From positions 1 through 39,515 of the IMG/VR virus record IMGVR_UViG_3300022074_000125: DNA of 39,515 bases; one strand, 5' to 3'. The translations under genes were made by a program, and so were the position numbers. Shown piece by piece: positions 7,630 through 15,187 of the stretch (positions are counted from its first letter, which is position 1; every line of letters begins with the position of its first letter). Below the pieces are notes generated by a model. That model was not told the DNA's origin. It ran no database searches and saw nothing but the letters and a program-made list of their open reading frames with translations. Source of the stretch: a virus.

Positions 7630-8893
7630 TAACAGAATATATTTAGAAGTAAATAAAGAAACACACAATTCTATCGAGAAGGAACTTACTTATACAATTC
7701 CTGCTCGTATGCCCCAAGACCCTCCTTTAGTATTTAAAACAATTAGATACATAAAAGATGGTTTAATCTCCATACCTATTGGAAGAGTGGATTTGATACC
7801 ACATGATTACGAAATAATCGATAAGCGTGTTACCTCGCCAATAGAACATGCAGACTTTAAGTTTGATTTACGACCTTCTCAAAAGGCGGTTCATGACGAG
7901 ATAGATGACAATGCTATAGTAAACGCATGGGTAAGTTGGGGCAAGACATTTACAGGTTTAGCTATCGCAGCGAAGCTTGGTCAGAAAACATTAGTTGTTA
8001 CCCACACAACTAACTTAAGAAATCAGTGGGAAAAAGAGGTAGAAAAATGCTTTGGAATTAAACCAGGCAGAATAGGTAGTGGAGACTTTAAGACTAATGC
8101 TCCTATCGTTATTGGGAATATTCAGAGTTTATACCGAAAAATGACTGACATTAAAAAGATGTTCGGGACAGTTATTTTAGATGAAATGCATCACGTCAGC
8201 AGTCCAACTTTTACACGAATTGTAGATGAAATGCCTGCTCGTTATAAAATAGGTCTCACAGGAACACTAGAACGAAAAGATGGACGTCATGTGGTGTTTA
8301 GAGATTACTTTGGAAACAATGTATTCAAACCACCTAAAGAAAACTATTTAATACCAAAGATTCATATTGTAAAGTCAGATGTAATATTTCTTGATGGAGC
8401 GTATACTCCATGGGCAGAACGTATAAATCATCTAGCGTACAATGAAGAATATGTACATAGCGTAGCTCTGATTGCATCAAAGTATGCAGCACTAGGGCAC
8501 AAAGTATTAGTAGTATCAGATAGAGTTGCATTTCTAAAAGCCTGTGCAAGATTGTGCGGGGATAGTGCAGTATCAATCACTGGAGATATGGACTTTGAAG
8601 AAAGAGAAAATACTATGCAACTAATAAAAGAAGATAAAAATATTTTATTTGGAACACAGTCAATCTTTTCTGAAGGCATATCTTTGAATGACCTGAGTTG
8701 CCTAGTACTAGGTACTCCTGTCAATAATGACCCCCTTCTTACACAGTTAATTGGTAGGGTTATAAGAGATAAAGAAGGAAAACAACAACCAGTAGTGGTT
8801 GATATACATTTAAAAGGAAAAACAGCAGCTCGACAAGCAAATGCTAGAATGGGCTACTATATAAAACAAGATTACGAGGTAAAAATATTATGA
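7613..8893 (+). CDS. SF2 DNA/RNA helicase (UvsW/XPB-like)
   Basis: This 426-residue superfamily 2 helicase has two RecA-like domains. LRPSQ (86-90) is the nucleotide-proximal Q-like motif and SWGKT (108-112) is motif I. LVVTHTTNLRNQW holds motif Ia. DEMH (190-193) is motif II, LTGT (215-218) motif III, and QLIGRVIRD (378-386) motif VI with its arginine finger. T4 UvsW of this kind resolves R-loops and branched DNA and helps switch from origin- to recombination-dependent replication, which suits the gp46/47 pair downstream. Motif I is unusual in reading VSWGKT rather than GxGKT, so the first P-loop glycine is replaced by Ser. The ATG at 7613 gives a 17-nt overlap with the upstream gene. Confidence 0.85.
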   Translation: MKAVLSNRIYLEVNKETHNSIEKELTYTIPARMPQDPPLVFKTIRYIKDGLISIPIGRVDLIPHDYEIIDKRVTSPIEHADFKFDLRPSQKAVHDEIDDNAIVNAWVSWGKTFTGLAIAAKLGQKTLVVTHTTNLRNQWEKEVEKCFGIKPGRIGSGDFKTNAPIVIGNIQSLYRKMTDIKKMFGTVILDEMHHVSSPTFTRIVDEMPARYKIGLTGTLERKDGRHVVFRDYFGNNVFKPPKENYLIPKIHIVKSDVIFLDGAYTPWAERINHLAYNEEYVHSVALIASKYAALGHKVLVVSDRVAFLKACARLCGDSAVSITGDMDFEERENTMQLIKEDKNILFGTQSIFSEGISLNDLSCLVLGTPVNNDPLLTQLIGRVIRDKEGKQQPVVVDIHLKGKTAARQANARMGYYIKQDYEVKIL

Positions 8894-9786
8894 GTGTAGA
8901 AGTACAACTTAACTTAGAAAAAATGAGGCAAATGAAGATATTTCTTGCAACTCCAATGTATGGTGGTATGTGCCATGGTATGTACACAAAGTCTTTAATG
9001 GACACAACAAATGTAGCAATGCAGTATGGAATACATATTCAGATTTATTATTTGTTTAATGAATCTTTAATTACTAGAGCAAGAAACTATTGTGTAGCAA
9101 ACTTTTTAAAATCAGATGCTACCCATTTACTTTTTATAGATAGCGATATACATTGGAGCGCAATGGACTTGATGTATATGTTACATATTGTATCAGAAAA
9201 GCCAGAACTATATAGAATTATGTGTGCATTATATCCTAAGAAAACTATTGCTTGGGAGAAAGTATTGAAAGCAGCACAATCAGGAGACTATGACGATAAA
9301 CCATGGGAACTAGAAAAATTAGGAGGGGATATGGTATTTAATCCTTTACCTGATGAGTACCCTGATGGAAGAGCACCCATCAATGAACCAGTAAAAATTA
9401 AAGAAGGTGCTACTGGATTTATGTTAATAGAAAGAGGTGTTTTTGAAGAGTATGCAACAGCTCACCCTGAATTACTATATACTCCTGACCATTTAAGAGA
9501 AGGAGAGTTTGCTTTAAATGAGAAGATTCATGCTTTCTTTGATTGTATCATAAATGAACAAAACAGGTATCTATCAGAAGACTACATGTTCTCCGAATAT
9601 TGTAGAAATCTAGGCATGGATATATGGGCATTACCTATGATAGAACTAATGCATTGTGGTAGTTATATATTTCAAGGTAGCATAGCAAGAATGGCGCAAG
9701 CTGATGTTCATGCTACAGTTGACGAGGAAACTATAAAAAAGATGCAAAAGGCTAAAGCTGAAAAAGCTCAGAAAAATAGTTCTTGA
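8890..9786 (+). CDS. GT-A fold glycosyltransferase
   Basis: This 298-residue protein opens with a strand and a Gly/His loop (IFLATPMYGGMCHG), then a helix ending NESLITRARNYCVANFL, and then ATHLLFIDSDIHW. There the D84-S-D86 is the DxD that holds the metal and nucleotide-sugar phosphates in GT-A enzymes. This layout is common in marine phage glycosyltransferases related to GT2 and Anp1. A later conserved-looking segment, RYLSEDYMFSEYCRNLG, may contain the acceptor base (E/D), and IELMHCGSYIF follows. No membrane helix is seen, so it is probably cytosolic. The start is in an ATGA overlap with the helicase. The stop TGA at 9784-9786 lies within the -35 box of promoter P2. Confidence 0.8.
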   Translation: MSVEVQLNLEKMRQMKIFLATPMYGGMCHGMYTKSLMDTTNVAMQYGIHIQIYYLFNESLITRARNYCVANFLKSDATHLLFIDSDIHWSAMDLMYMLHIVSEKPELYRIMCALYPKKTIAWEKVLKAAQSGDYDDKPWELEKLGGDMVFNPLPDEYPDGRAPINEPVKIKEGATGFMLIERGVFEEYATAHPELLYTPDHLREGEFALNEKIHAFFDCIINEQNRYLSEDYMFSEYCRNLGMDIWALPMIELMHCGSYIFQGSIARMAQADVHATVDEETIKKMQKAKAEKAQKNSS

Positions 9787-9811
9787 CACGCGCTCAAAAA
9801 TTTGTTATAAT
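9772..9811 (+). promoter_or_regulatory. sigma-70 consensus promoter P2
   Basis: The block AAAAATAGTTCTTGACA (9772-9788) includes a perfect -35 (9783-9788). A 17-bp spacer and a perfect TATAAT (9806-9811) follow, with an extended -10 TG at 9803-9804. It overlaps the last codons of the upstream glycosyltransferase and would start transcription near 9818, ahead of the ssDNA-binding/peroxiredoxin/gp47-gp46 group. Confidence 0.9.
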
Positions 9812-9838
9812 ATGTTACTATTTAATTGGAATAAGATA

Positions 9839-10204
9839 ATGAGAGTAAGCAACGGAAATGTTGATGATATGATTCAGATACTTAGAATCATTACTTACAA
9901 GATTCAACCAAAAAATTATTACGATAAAACATTTAAGTTTTATAAGCATAAATTCGGAGGCTCTAGCTTCATCCTAAACCCAAAGGATTTGCTAGAACGA
10001 GGAAGGGCATTGAGTGATAGAGAGGTTGTGGAGTATGCAGGTGTCGCATCATTCCGCAACTATTACGACTATGTCCGAACAAAAGACACCACACTAGACC
10101 TCTTTGACTGTGAAGTTAGTGAGGAAATTATAAATAATAACAGACTGCTTGAAATAAAAGATGGAAGGGTACACTTTTGTTTTGAGGAGACATTAGGAGA
10201 ATAA
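9839..10204 (+). CDS. hypothetical protein
   Basis: This protein of about 121 residues is not recognised. It begins MRVSNGNVDDMIQILRIITYKIQPKNYYDKTFKFYKHKFGG and is a mixed alpha/beta, soluble protein with an acidic end (FCFEETLGE). The ATG at 9839, with GGA at 9828-9830, is chosen. A longer version from ATG 9812 would start immediately after the -10 box and upstream of the predicted transcription start near 9818, so it could not be translated from P2. As the first gene behind P2, separated from the probable ssDNA-binding protein by one base, it is likely expressed with the recombination genes. Function unknown. Confidence 0.72.
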   Translation: MRVSNGNVDDMIQILRIITYKIQPKNYYDKTFKFYKHKFGGSSFILNPKDLLERGRALSDREVVEYAGVASFRNYYDYVRTKDTTLDLFDCEVSEEIINNNRLLEIKDGRVHFCFEETLGE

Positions 10205-10205
10205 A

Positions 10206-10838
10206 ATGGCAATTGGATTCAACCAAACCAAGGGCTCAGCCCAAAAAGAAAAAATCGAAACTTATAACTACGCTGGTAAAGAAGACCACCATGTAAGATT
10301 AGTTGGTGACTTACTACCAAGGTACGTTTACTGGATTAAAGGTGAAAACGGAAAAAACATTCCTATGGAGTGTCTATCATTTGATAGAGAGAATGAAACC
10401 TTTAACAACAAAGAACATGACCATGTTCGCGACTTTTACCCAGACTTAAAATGTGGATGGTCTTATGCCGTTCAGTGCGTAGACTACGCTGATAAATCTG
10501 TAAAAGTTCTTAATCTAAAAAGAAAGTTGTTCGACCAAGTTATAGTAGCTATGGAAGAGTTGGGTGACCCAACAGACCCAGTTACTGGTTATGACATTCA
10601 TTTCAAAAGAAAGAAAACTGGTCCGCAGGTATTTAATGTTGAGTACCAATTACAAGTTCTAAAGTGTAAACCAAGAGAACTTGAAGATTGGGAAAAAGAC
10701 TTAGTTGCAAATCTAAAGTCTATGGATGACGTTTTACCAAGACCAACAGCTGACGCTCAACTAGAGCTATTAAGAAGAGTTAATGACCAAGGTGGAGAGA
10801 CACCTAGCGAAGTATCAGAGGAGTTTGATGTATCATGA
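10206..10838 (+). CDS. probable single-stranded DNA-binding protein
   Basis: This 210-residue protein has features of the gp32/SSB-like proteins of marine phages. There is a basic N-terminal tract (MAIGFNQTKGSAQKEK) and a beta-rich core with many aromatic and basic residues (HVRLVGDLLPRYVYWIKGENGK; CGWSYAVQCVDYADKSVKVLNLKRKLF). A FKRKKTGPQVFNVEYQLQVLKCK segment follows, and the tail is acidic (GGETPSEVSEEFDVS), as used by phage SSBs to dock partners. Such proteins coat displaced strands and organise polymerase, helicase and recombination enzymes. The location just before gp47/gp46 supports the call. I see no T4-style zinc-binding cluster, so homology needs a profile search. A clear GGAGA lies before the ATG at 10206. 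Confidence 0.58.
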   Translation: MAIGFNQTKGSAQKEKIETYNYAGKEDHHVRLVGDLLPRYVYWIKGENGKNIPMECLSFDRENETFNNKEHDHVRDFYPDLKCGWSYAVQCVDYADKSVKVLNLKRKLFDQVIVAMEELGDPTDPVTGYDIHFKRKKTGPQVFNVEYQLQVLKCKPRELEDWEKDLVANLKSMDDVLPRPTADAQLELLRRVNDQGGETPSEVSEEFDVS

Positions 10839-11359
10839 TGATTGGAGTAGGAGAAAAGTTTCCTGCATTTAAATTGCAGGGTGTCAACAAAGACAACGAG
10901 TTTGTAGAAGTTTCAGTTACTGAACACTACGACCCGTTAAAGCACGATTATACAGTAATCTACTTTTATCCGAAAGATTTTACTTTTATCTGTCCTACAG
11001 AAATTGCAGGAATGGATGTATTAGTAGATGAAGCAAACGTAATCGGTATTAGTGGTGATAATGAGTTCTGTAAGTTAGCTTGGAAAAAAGATAACGAACT
11101 GATTGGAAACATTAACCACTCATTAGCAGCAGACTGTGGTTTAAGACTTGCAGAAGAACTAGGAATAGTTGATGAAGAAGCAGGTGTTTGCTACAGAGCA
11201 ACCTACATTATTGATAGAAATGATGTAGTACAACATGTAAGTGTTAACGCACTTGACACAGGCAGAAATGCTAACGAAGTTCTTAGAACTTTACAGGGCA
11301 TCAAAGCTGGTGGATTAACAGGGTGTGAATGGGCACCTGGGGATGACTTTGTAGTATGA
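10835..11359 (+). CDS. 2-Cys peroxiredoxin (AhpC/Prx1-like)
   Basis: This 174-residue protein is a thioredoxin-fold peroxidase that reduces H2O2 and alkyl hydroperoxides. The active-site block FYPKDFTFICPTEI (44-57) contains the peroxidatic C53 with its conserved T50 and P46, and R121 (YRATYIID) completes the pocket. C164 in TGCEWAPGDDF matches the C-terminal resolving cysteine of typical 2-Cys enzymes. This makes a disulfide cycle likely, with recycling by a host thioredoxin or possibly by the phage glutaredoxin at 14479. Peroxiredoxin genes are uncommon in phages, and here it is embedded between ssDNA-binding and recombination genes. It starts in an ATGA overlap; a second in-frame ATG follows immediately. 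It is somewhat short compared with AhpC (187 in E. coli). Confidence 0.9.
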   Translation: MMIGVGEKFPAFKLQGVNKDNEFVEVSVTEHYDPLKHDYTVIYFYPKDFTFICPTEIAGMDVLVDEANVIGISGDNEFCKLAWKKDNELIGNINHSLAADCGLRLAEELGIVDEEAGVCYRATYIIDRNDVVQHVSVNALDTGRNANEVLRTLQGIKAGGLTGCEWAPGDDFVV

Positions 11360-12330
11360 TTTTATTTACAGCAGATTGGCATATTAAATTAGGACAAAAG
11401 AACGTACCAGTAGCGTGGGCTTGCTCTCGTTATCAAATGTTCTTTGAACAAGTGCAGGAAGCTGTAGATAATCATGAAGTTAATCTTCACATCATAGGTG
11501 GGGACTTGTTTGACCGAGTCCCTTCTATGGATGAGCTTACTTTGTATTTTGATTTTGTAAAAAGAACAAAAGTAAGAACAATTATCTATGATGGCAACCA
11601 TGAAGCCACTAGAAAAAATAAAACTTTCTTTGATAATTTAAAGAGAGTAACAAATGAATTAAATCCTTTAGTAGAAGTTATAACAGAAACTTACTATGAG
11701 GATGATTGGGCAATATTACCTTATGCAGACTTGCATAAAAAGAAAAGTATAGAAATGATAGATGCAGACTATTTATTTACTCATGTAAGAGGCGAGATAC
11801 CTCCTCATGTTATGCCCGAAGTAGAACTAGACAGATTTGATAGGTATAAATTGGTTTTTGCAGGAGACTTACATGCTCACGAGAATACTCAACGAAACAT
11901 TGTATATCCTGGCAGTCCAATGACAACATCATTTCATAGAAATATTGTAAAAACTGGGTACTTAATAATAGATACTAATGCTCATCACTTTGATGAAGAT
12001 TGGTCTTGGACATGGCATGAATTTGATTTGCCACAACTAATTAGAAAGACTATCGAAGACCCAGCGGATATGGAACAAACTGACTTTCACCATACTATTT
12101 ATGAAGTCACAGGAGATGTACAAGATTTAGCAAAAGTTAAAAACACAGACCTTCTTGACAAAAAAGTAGTACGTAGAGAAGTTGATGCTAGATTAGATTT
12201 GAGCGGAGATTTAACTATGTCAGACGAGCTTATAAAATATTTACAAGAGATATTATCGCTTGATGATGAAAAAGTTAGACAAATTATAGGAGTGTTTAAT
12301 GATTATTCTTCAGAAGCTGAAGTGGGATAA
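11356..12330 (+). CDS. recombination endonuclease subunit gp47/SbcD-like
   Basis: This 324-residue calcineurin-like phosphoesterase has the metal-binding series of Mre11/SbcD/T4 gp47: TADWH (D7, H9), GGDLFDR, DGNHE, FTHVRG and AGDLHAHEN. With the ATPase subunit encoded next it would process double-strand breaks and ends, generating 3' tails for recombination-dependent replication and degrading host DNA. The length suits the phage gp47 form, which lacks the long C-terminal region of SbcD. The last 80 residues (after about 245) would make the capping and ATPase-binding helices. It starts in an ATGA overlap with the peroxiredoxin and overlaps gp46 by 32 nt, so equimolar translation is likely. 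Confidence 0.9.
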   Translation: MILFTADWHIKLGQKNVPVAWACSRYQMFFEQVQEAVDNHEVNLHIIGGDLFDRVPSMDELTLYFDFVKRTKVRTIIYDGNHEATRKNKTFFDNLKRVTNELNPLVEVITETYYEDDWAILPYADLHKKKSIEMIDADYLFTHVRGEIPPHVMPEVELDRFDRYKLVFAGDLHAHENTQRNIVYPGSPMTTSFHRNIVKTGYLIIDTNAHHFDEDWSWTWHEFDLPQLIRKTIEDPADMEQTDFHHTIYEVTGDVQDLAKVKNTDLLDKKVVRREVDARLDLSGDLTMSDELIKYLQEILSLDDEKVRQIIGVFNDYSSEAEVG

Positions 12331-14113
12331 TTGCTTCTCGTACGGAGAAGGTAATGAGTTGGATTTATCAGATGCAACTCTTACACAGTTAGTCGGAACA
12401 AACGGCGTGGGTAAATCCTCTATACCCCTTATATTAGAGGAAGTCTTGTTTAACAAAAACAGTAAAAATGTTAAGAAGGCAGATATAGCGAACAGATATG
12501 TTAACAAAGGATATGATATTAGTCTTGAGTTTAGTGTCGATGCTGATTTATATAATATTGCTGTCAGTAGGCGTACAAATCTCAAATGCAAATTAACTAA
12601 AAATGGAGAGGATATATCTTCTCATACTGCGTCTAATACCTATAAAACACTAGGAGATATTTTAGGTATAGACTTTAAAACATTTAGTCAATTAGTGTAT
12701 CAGAATACTAATGCATCATTACAATTTTTAACAGCAACAGATACAAACCGTAAAAAGTTCTTAATTGACCTATTGAAACTAGACGATTATGTTTCATACT
12801 TTGAAGTTTTTAAAGAAGCTGTACGTAGCGTATCTAGTATGGTAACAACAGAGGAAGCCAAAATTGCAACTATTCAAAAATGGTTGACAGACAATATTCT
12901 CGAAGATAGTTCCATACTCGAAAAGAAAATTTTACCAAAAATAAATGAAAAAGACGAGGAATCTTTGCGTTCTTTACAAGTAGAATTTGAAAATATCTCC
13001 GAAAAGAACAAACAAATAAATCTAAATGAAAATCTGAAATATCAGTTAAAATCAATAGACTTACACGAAGCTAAAAGATTATTAGCAGAGCACCCAGAAC
13101 TTATTGATACTTCTACGTATCTTACAGGAATAGGGTCTTGGAAGTCTGAACAGATGCATGAGCAGAAAATGTTAGATAAGTACCAAACCCTAGCGGGTAT
13201 GGAAAATGCTACCTGTCCTACTTGCGATGGAGAAATTGACCAAAAGTTCGTAAGTAATATGATAGAGGAGCATGAGGAAAGAGTAGAGCAGTGTGCAAAA
13301 TTTGCAGATAAAGATAGAGAAAGATTGCAAAATATAGAGGAAAGTAATGAGATACATAGGAAAGCAAAAAAAGATGTCGAGACTTGGGAAACTCTCTACA
13401 GGGACATTGACAGGGAACTCCCAAATAAAGTCCTCAATGCAGAAAAACTCCAAGAGCAAATTGCGGAACTTCGTAGAAAGATTACCACTGCTAGGGAGAC
13501 TCTTCAAGAGGTAATAGATGAGAATGAAAAGATTGAAAGACATAACACAAGAATTGGAATTATTCTTGAACAAACGGAACAGTTTGAGAGCGACCTTAGT
13601 CACAGCGAGTCTAAACTTAAGAGTTCAGAAACAAAACTGGCGGTACTTGAAACACTTAAAAAAGCGTTCTCAACCAATGGACTATTAGCGTATAAAATAG
13701 AAAGTTTAGTAAAAGAGTTAGAAATTCTCACAAACGAATATCTAGCAGAGTTTAGTGATGGTAGATTTGCCATCAATTTTGTAGTGGAGAATGATAAATT
13801 AAATGTGGAAGTCTCAGATAATGGCAATATTATTGACATCCTTGCTCTTTCTAGCGGCGAGTTAGCTAGAGTAAATATTGCAACACTAGTATCAATAAGG
13901 AAGTTAATGACTTCAATTAGTAGAAGTCAAATCAATGTTCTTTTCCTTGACGAAGTAAACCAAGCGTTAGACGAAGTCGGAAAAGAAAAAGTAGTAGAAG
14001 TGTTATTAAAAGAAGAAACCTTAAATACTTACATGGTATCACACGGTTGGACACATCCTCTACTAGAGAAAATAGAAATAACAAAAGAGGATAACATCAG
14101 TTATCTTGAATAG
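12299..14113 (+). CDS. recombination ATPase subunit gp46/SbcC-like (zinc hook)
   Basis: This 604-residue Rad50/SbcC-family ATPase has Walker A GTNGVGKSS (33-41) and a conserved Q-loop QLVYQ (131-135). A long coiled coil follows, interrupted by the zinc hook CPTC (C306, C309), then a second coiled coil. The C-terminal ABC lobe has the signature LSSGELAR (517-524), Walker B VLFLDE (547-552) and the H-loop VSHGW. The protein should dimerise through the hook and gate the gp47 nuclease with ATP. The coiled-coil arms are short compared with bacterial SbcC (about 1000 residues), as in T4 gp46. GGAG 7 nt before the ATG at 12299 supports this start despite the 32-nt overlap with gp47. Promoter P3 follows just after the stop. 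Confidence 0.93.
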   Translation: MIILQKLKWDNCFSYGEGNELDLSDATLTQLVGTNGVGKSSIPLILEEVLFNKNSKNVKKADIANRYVNKGYDISLEFSVDADLYNIAVSRRTNLKCKLTKNGEDISSHTASNTYKTLGDILGIDFKTFSQLVYQNTNASLQFLTATDTNRKKFLIDLLKLDDYVSYFEVFKEAVRSVSSMVTTEEAKIATIQKWLTDNILEDSSILEKKILPKINEKDEESLRSLQVEFENISEKNKQINLNENLKYQLKSIDLHEAKRLLAEHPELIDTSTYLTGIGSWKSEQMHEQKMLDKYQTLAGMENATCPTCDGEIDQKFVSNMIEEHEERVEQCAKFADKDRERLQNIEESNEIHRKAKKDVETWETLYRDIDRELPNKVLNAEKLQEQIAELRRKITTARETLQEVIDENEKIERHNTRIGIILEQTEQFESDLSHSESKLKSSETKLAVLETLKKAFSTNGLLAYKIESLVKELEILTNEYLAEFSDGRFAINFVVENDKLNVEVSDNGNIIDILALSSGELARVNIATLVSIRKLMTSISRSQINVLFLDEVNQALDEVGKEKVVEVLLKEETLNTYMVSHGWTHPLLEKIEITKEDNISYLE

Positions 14114-14120
14114 CACCACG

Positions 14121-14159
14121 AAAGTATCTCTTGACAAGAAACTTAAAATGTGGTATAAT
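14121..14159 (+). promoter_or_regulatory. sigma-70 consensus promoter P3
   Basis: TTGACA (14131-14136), a 17-bp spacer and TATAAT (14154-14159) with extended -10 TG (14151-14152) are present. The upstream sequence AAAGTATCTCTTGACA is a diverged version of the 17-bp block in P1, P2 and P4. The expected transcript starts near 14166 and gives a short leader with GGAGA before the ATG at 14180. It serves the glutaredoxin-nuclease-exonuclease-NrdAB group. Confidence 0.9.
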
Positions 14160-14179
14160 ATATATCTTATGGAGACAAT

Positions 14180-14482
14180 ATGAAAAAAGCAATAGTATGG
14201 ATTGTAGATAGCTGGAGAAATGTTATGGATGTAAGATTTAATCCCTTACGACATATACCAGACCCTAGTCTACAGTTGTATTTTACTTTAGTACTTTTTA
14301 CTATGTGGAGTGTTTACTTTGGCCTTGTAGCAAGTTATTGGTTAGGTTGGGCAAACTATGATATAGTAGCAAGTATTATAATACATTTAGCAGTGCTAAT
14401 ACCTATAGGATTCACTAATGCAGTATTTATAGATGCAGAACGTGATGGAAGCAAATGGTTAAAAGAATGGAGAAACAAATGA
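14180..14482 (+). CDS. small two-helix membrane protein
   Basis: This 100-residue protein is not recognised by family. Two hydrophobic segments, about 33-55 (LYFTLVLFTMWSVYFGLVAS) and about 61-83 (ending AVLIPIGFTNAVFI), are connected by a short GWANY turn. The flanks are basic: R13, R19 and R24 before the first helix, and a Lys/Arg/Trp-rich tail after the second. Both ends would therefore face the cytoplasm and the loop the periplasm. Candidate roles include superinfection exclusion or membrane attachment of phage complexes, but nothing in the sequence decides. It is not an obvious holin, since a lysis cassette is absent around it. It is the first gene behind P3 and ends in an ATGA junction with glutaredoxin. 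Confidence 0.72.
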   Translation: MKKAIVWIVDSWRNVMDVRFNPLRHIPDPSLQLYFTLVLFTMWSVYFGLVASYWLGWANYDIVASIIIHLAVLIPIGFTNAVFIDAERDGSKWLKEWRNK

Positions 14483-14706
14483 AAGTAGAAATTTATAGTA
14501 TACCTAATTGTACTTACTGTAAAAAAGCTAAGTTCTTGGCTGACCACGTTGACCAAGTAACTGAGGTGCAGTATAAAATGATTGGCAAAGATTTTTCTGC
14601 GTCTGATGTTAGAGAACTATTTCCTGGCGCTAGGACATTCCCACAAATACTTGTAGACGATAAGCACATTGGCGGCTACATAGAACTGGAGAAGTTAATT
14701 GGTTAA
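14479..14706 (+). CDS. glutaredoxin
   Basis: This 75-residue protein is a minimal glutaredoxin with CTYC active site (C11, C14 in PNCTYCKKAK). The cis-proline motif is TFP (53-55) and the glutathione-binding GGYIEL is at 65-70. Phage glutaredoxins supply electrons to ribonucleotide reductase; the class I NrdA encoded about 1.3 kb downstream ends in a redox CLSC tail, so a direct reductant role is likely. It could also recycle the peroxiredoxin. The ATG at 14479 is selected because it forms an ATGA overlap with the membrane protein gene and has GGAG at 14469-14472. Earlier ATGs at 14455 and 14467 would overlap more deeply. The C-terminus overlaps the nuclease start by 8 nt. Confidence 0.9.
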   Translation: MKVEIYSIPNCTYCKKAKFLADHVDQVTEVQYKMIGKDFSASDVRELFPGARTFPQILVDDKHIGGYIELEKLIG

Positions 14707-15187
14707 TGGTAGGCAGAAAGGTAATAACGCAGAATTAAAAGTAGCAGAAATGTTACACAGACATACAGGAGAAGCTTTTGTACAAACCCCAGGCTCAGGC
14801 AGTGGTAAGATAAAAGGCGACTTAATGGTAGCACACAAAGAAAACTTGTTTGCTATAGAAGTAAAGTTCTATAGAGATATGTCTTTTAACCACAAAATGT
14901 TTACACAAAAAAGTAATAAATTTGTAAACTGGTGGAGTAAGATAGTGAAACAAGCTGAGCAAATGAAACAAGAACCTATATTGTTCTTCAAAGAAAACCA
15001 CTCACAATGGTATGTGGCAACGACAAGAAAGCCACTTTACAAAAAACATATGTACTTTAATTGGTTAGGTTGCTATGTAACTTTAGCTGATAAATTTTTA
15101 GAAACACAAAACATGGAATTTACAAATGGCGATACAATTTATGAACCATGGAAAGCCGACCCCGAATGGGAACTTATTGATTGTTGA
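14699..15187 (+). CDS. PD-(D/E)XK nuclease / Holliday-junction-resolvase-like protein
   Basis: This 162-residue protein opens with RQKGNNAELKVAEML (E12 in the first helix). PGSGSGKIKGDLM (D41) and FAIEVKFY (E54, K56) follow. E ... GD ... ExK is the catalytic arrangement of PD-(D/E)XK nucleases such as archaeal Hjc and many phage resolvases, which cut branched DNA. The second half is aromatic-rich (WWSKIVKQAEQM; PILFFKENHSQWYVATTRK) and includes the strand and helix expected after the core. The start is a TTG at 14699: it is the only start upstream of the first motif near the glutaredoxin stop, and GGAG lies 7 nt ahead (14688-14691). It is followed by the 5' exonuclease, consistent with DNA processing. 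Branched-DNA specificity is inferred. Confidence 0.65.
   Translation: MVNGRQKGNNAELKVAEMLHRHTGEAFVQTPGSGSGKIKGDLMVAHKENLFAIEVKFYRDMSFNHKMFTQKSNKFVNWWSKIVKQAEQMKQEPILFFKENHSQWYVATTRKPLYKKHMYFNWLGCYVTLADKFLETQNMEFTNGDTIYEPWKADPEWELIDC

Noticed and set aside
9812-9838. ATG at 9812 as start of the gene behind P2
   Set aside because: It begins immediately after the -10 box and upstream of the expected transcription start; ATG 9839 has a suitable ribosome site.
12125-12180. TTGACA in gp47 as another promoter
   Set aside because: TTGACA occurs in CTTCTTGACAAAAAAG, but no TATAAT-like box lies 16-18 bp downstream.
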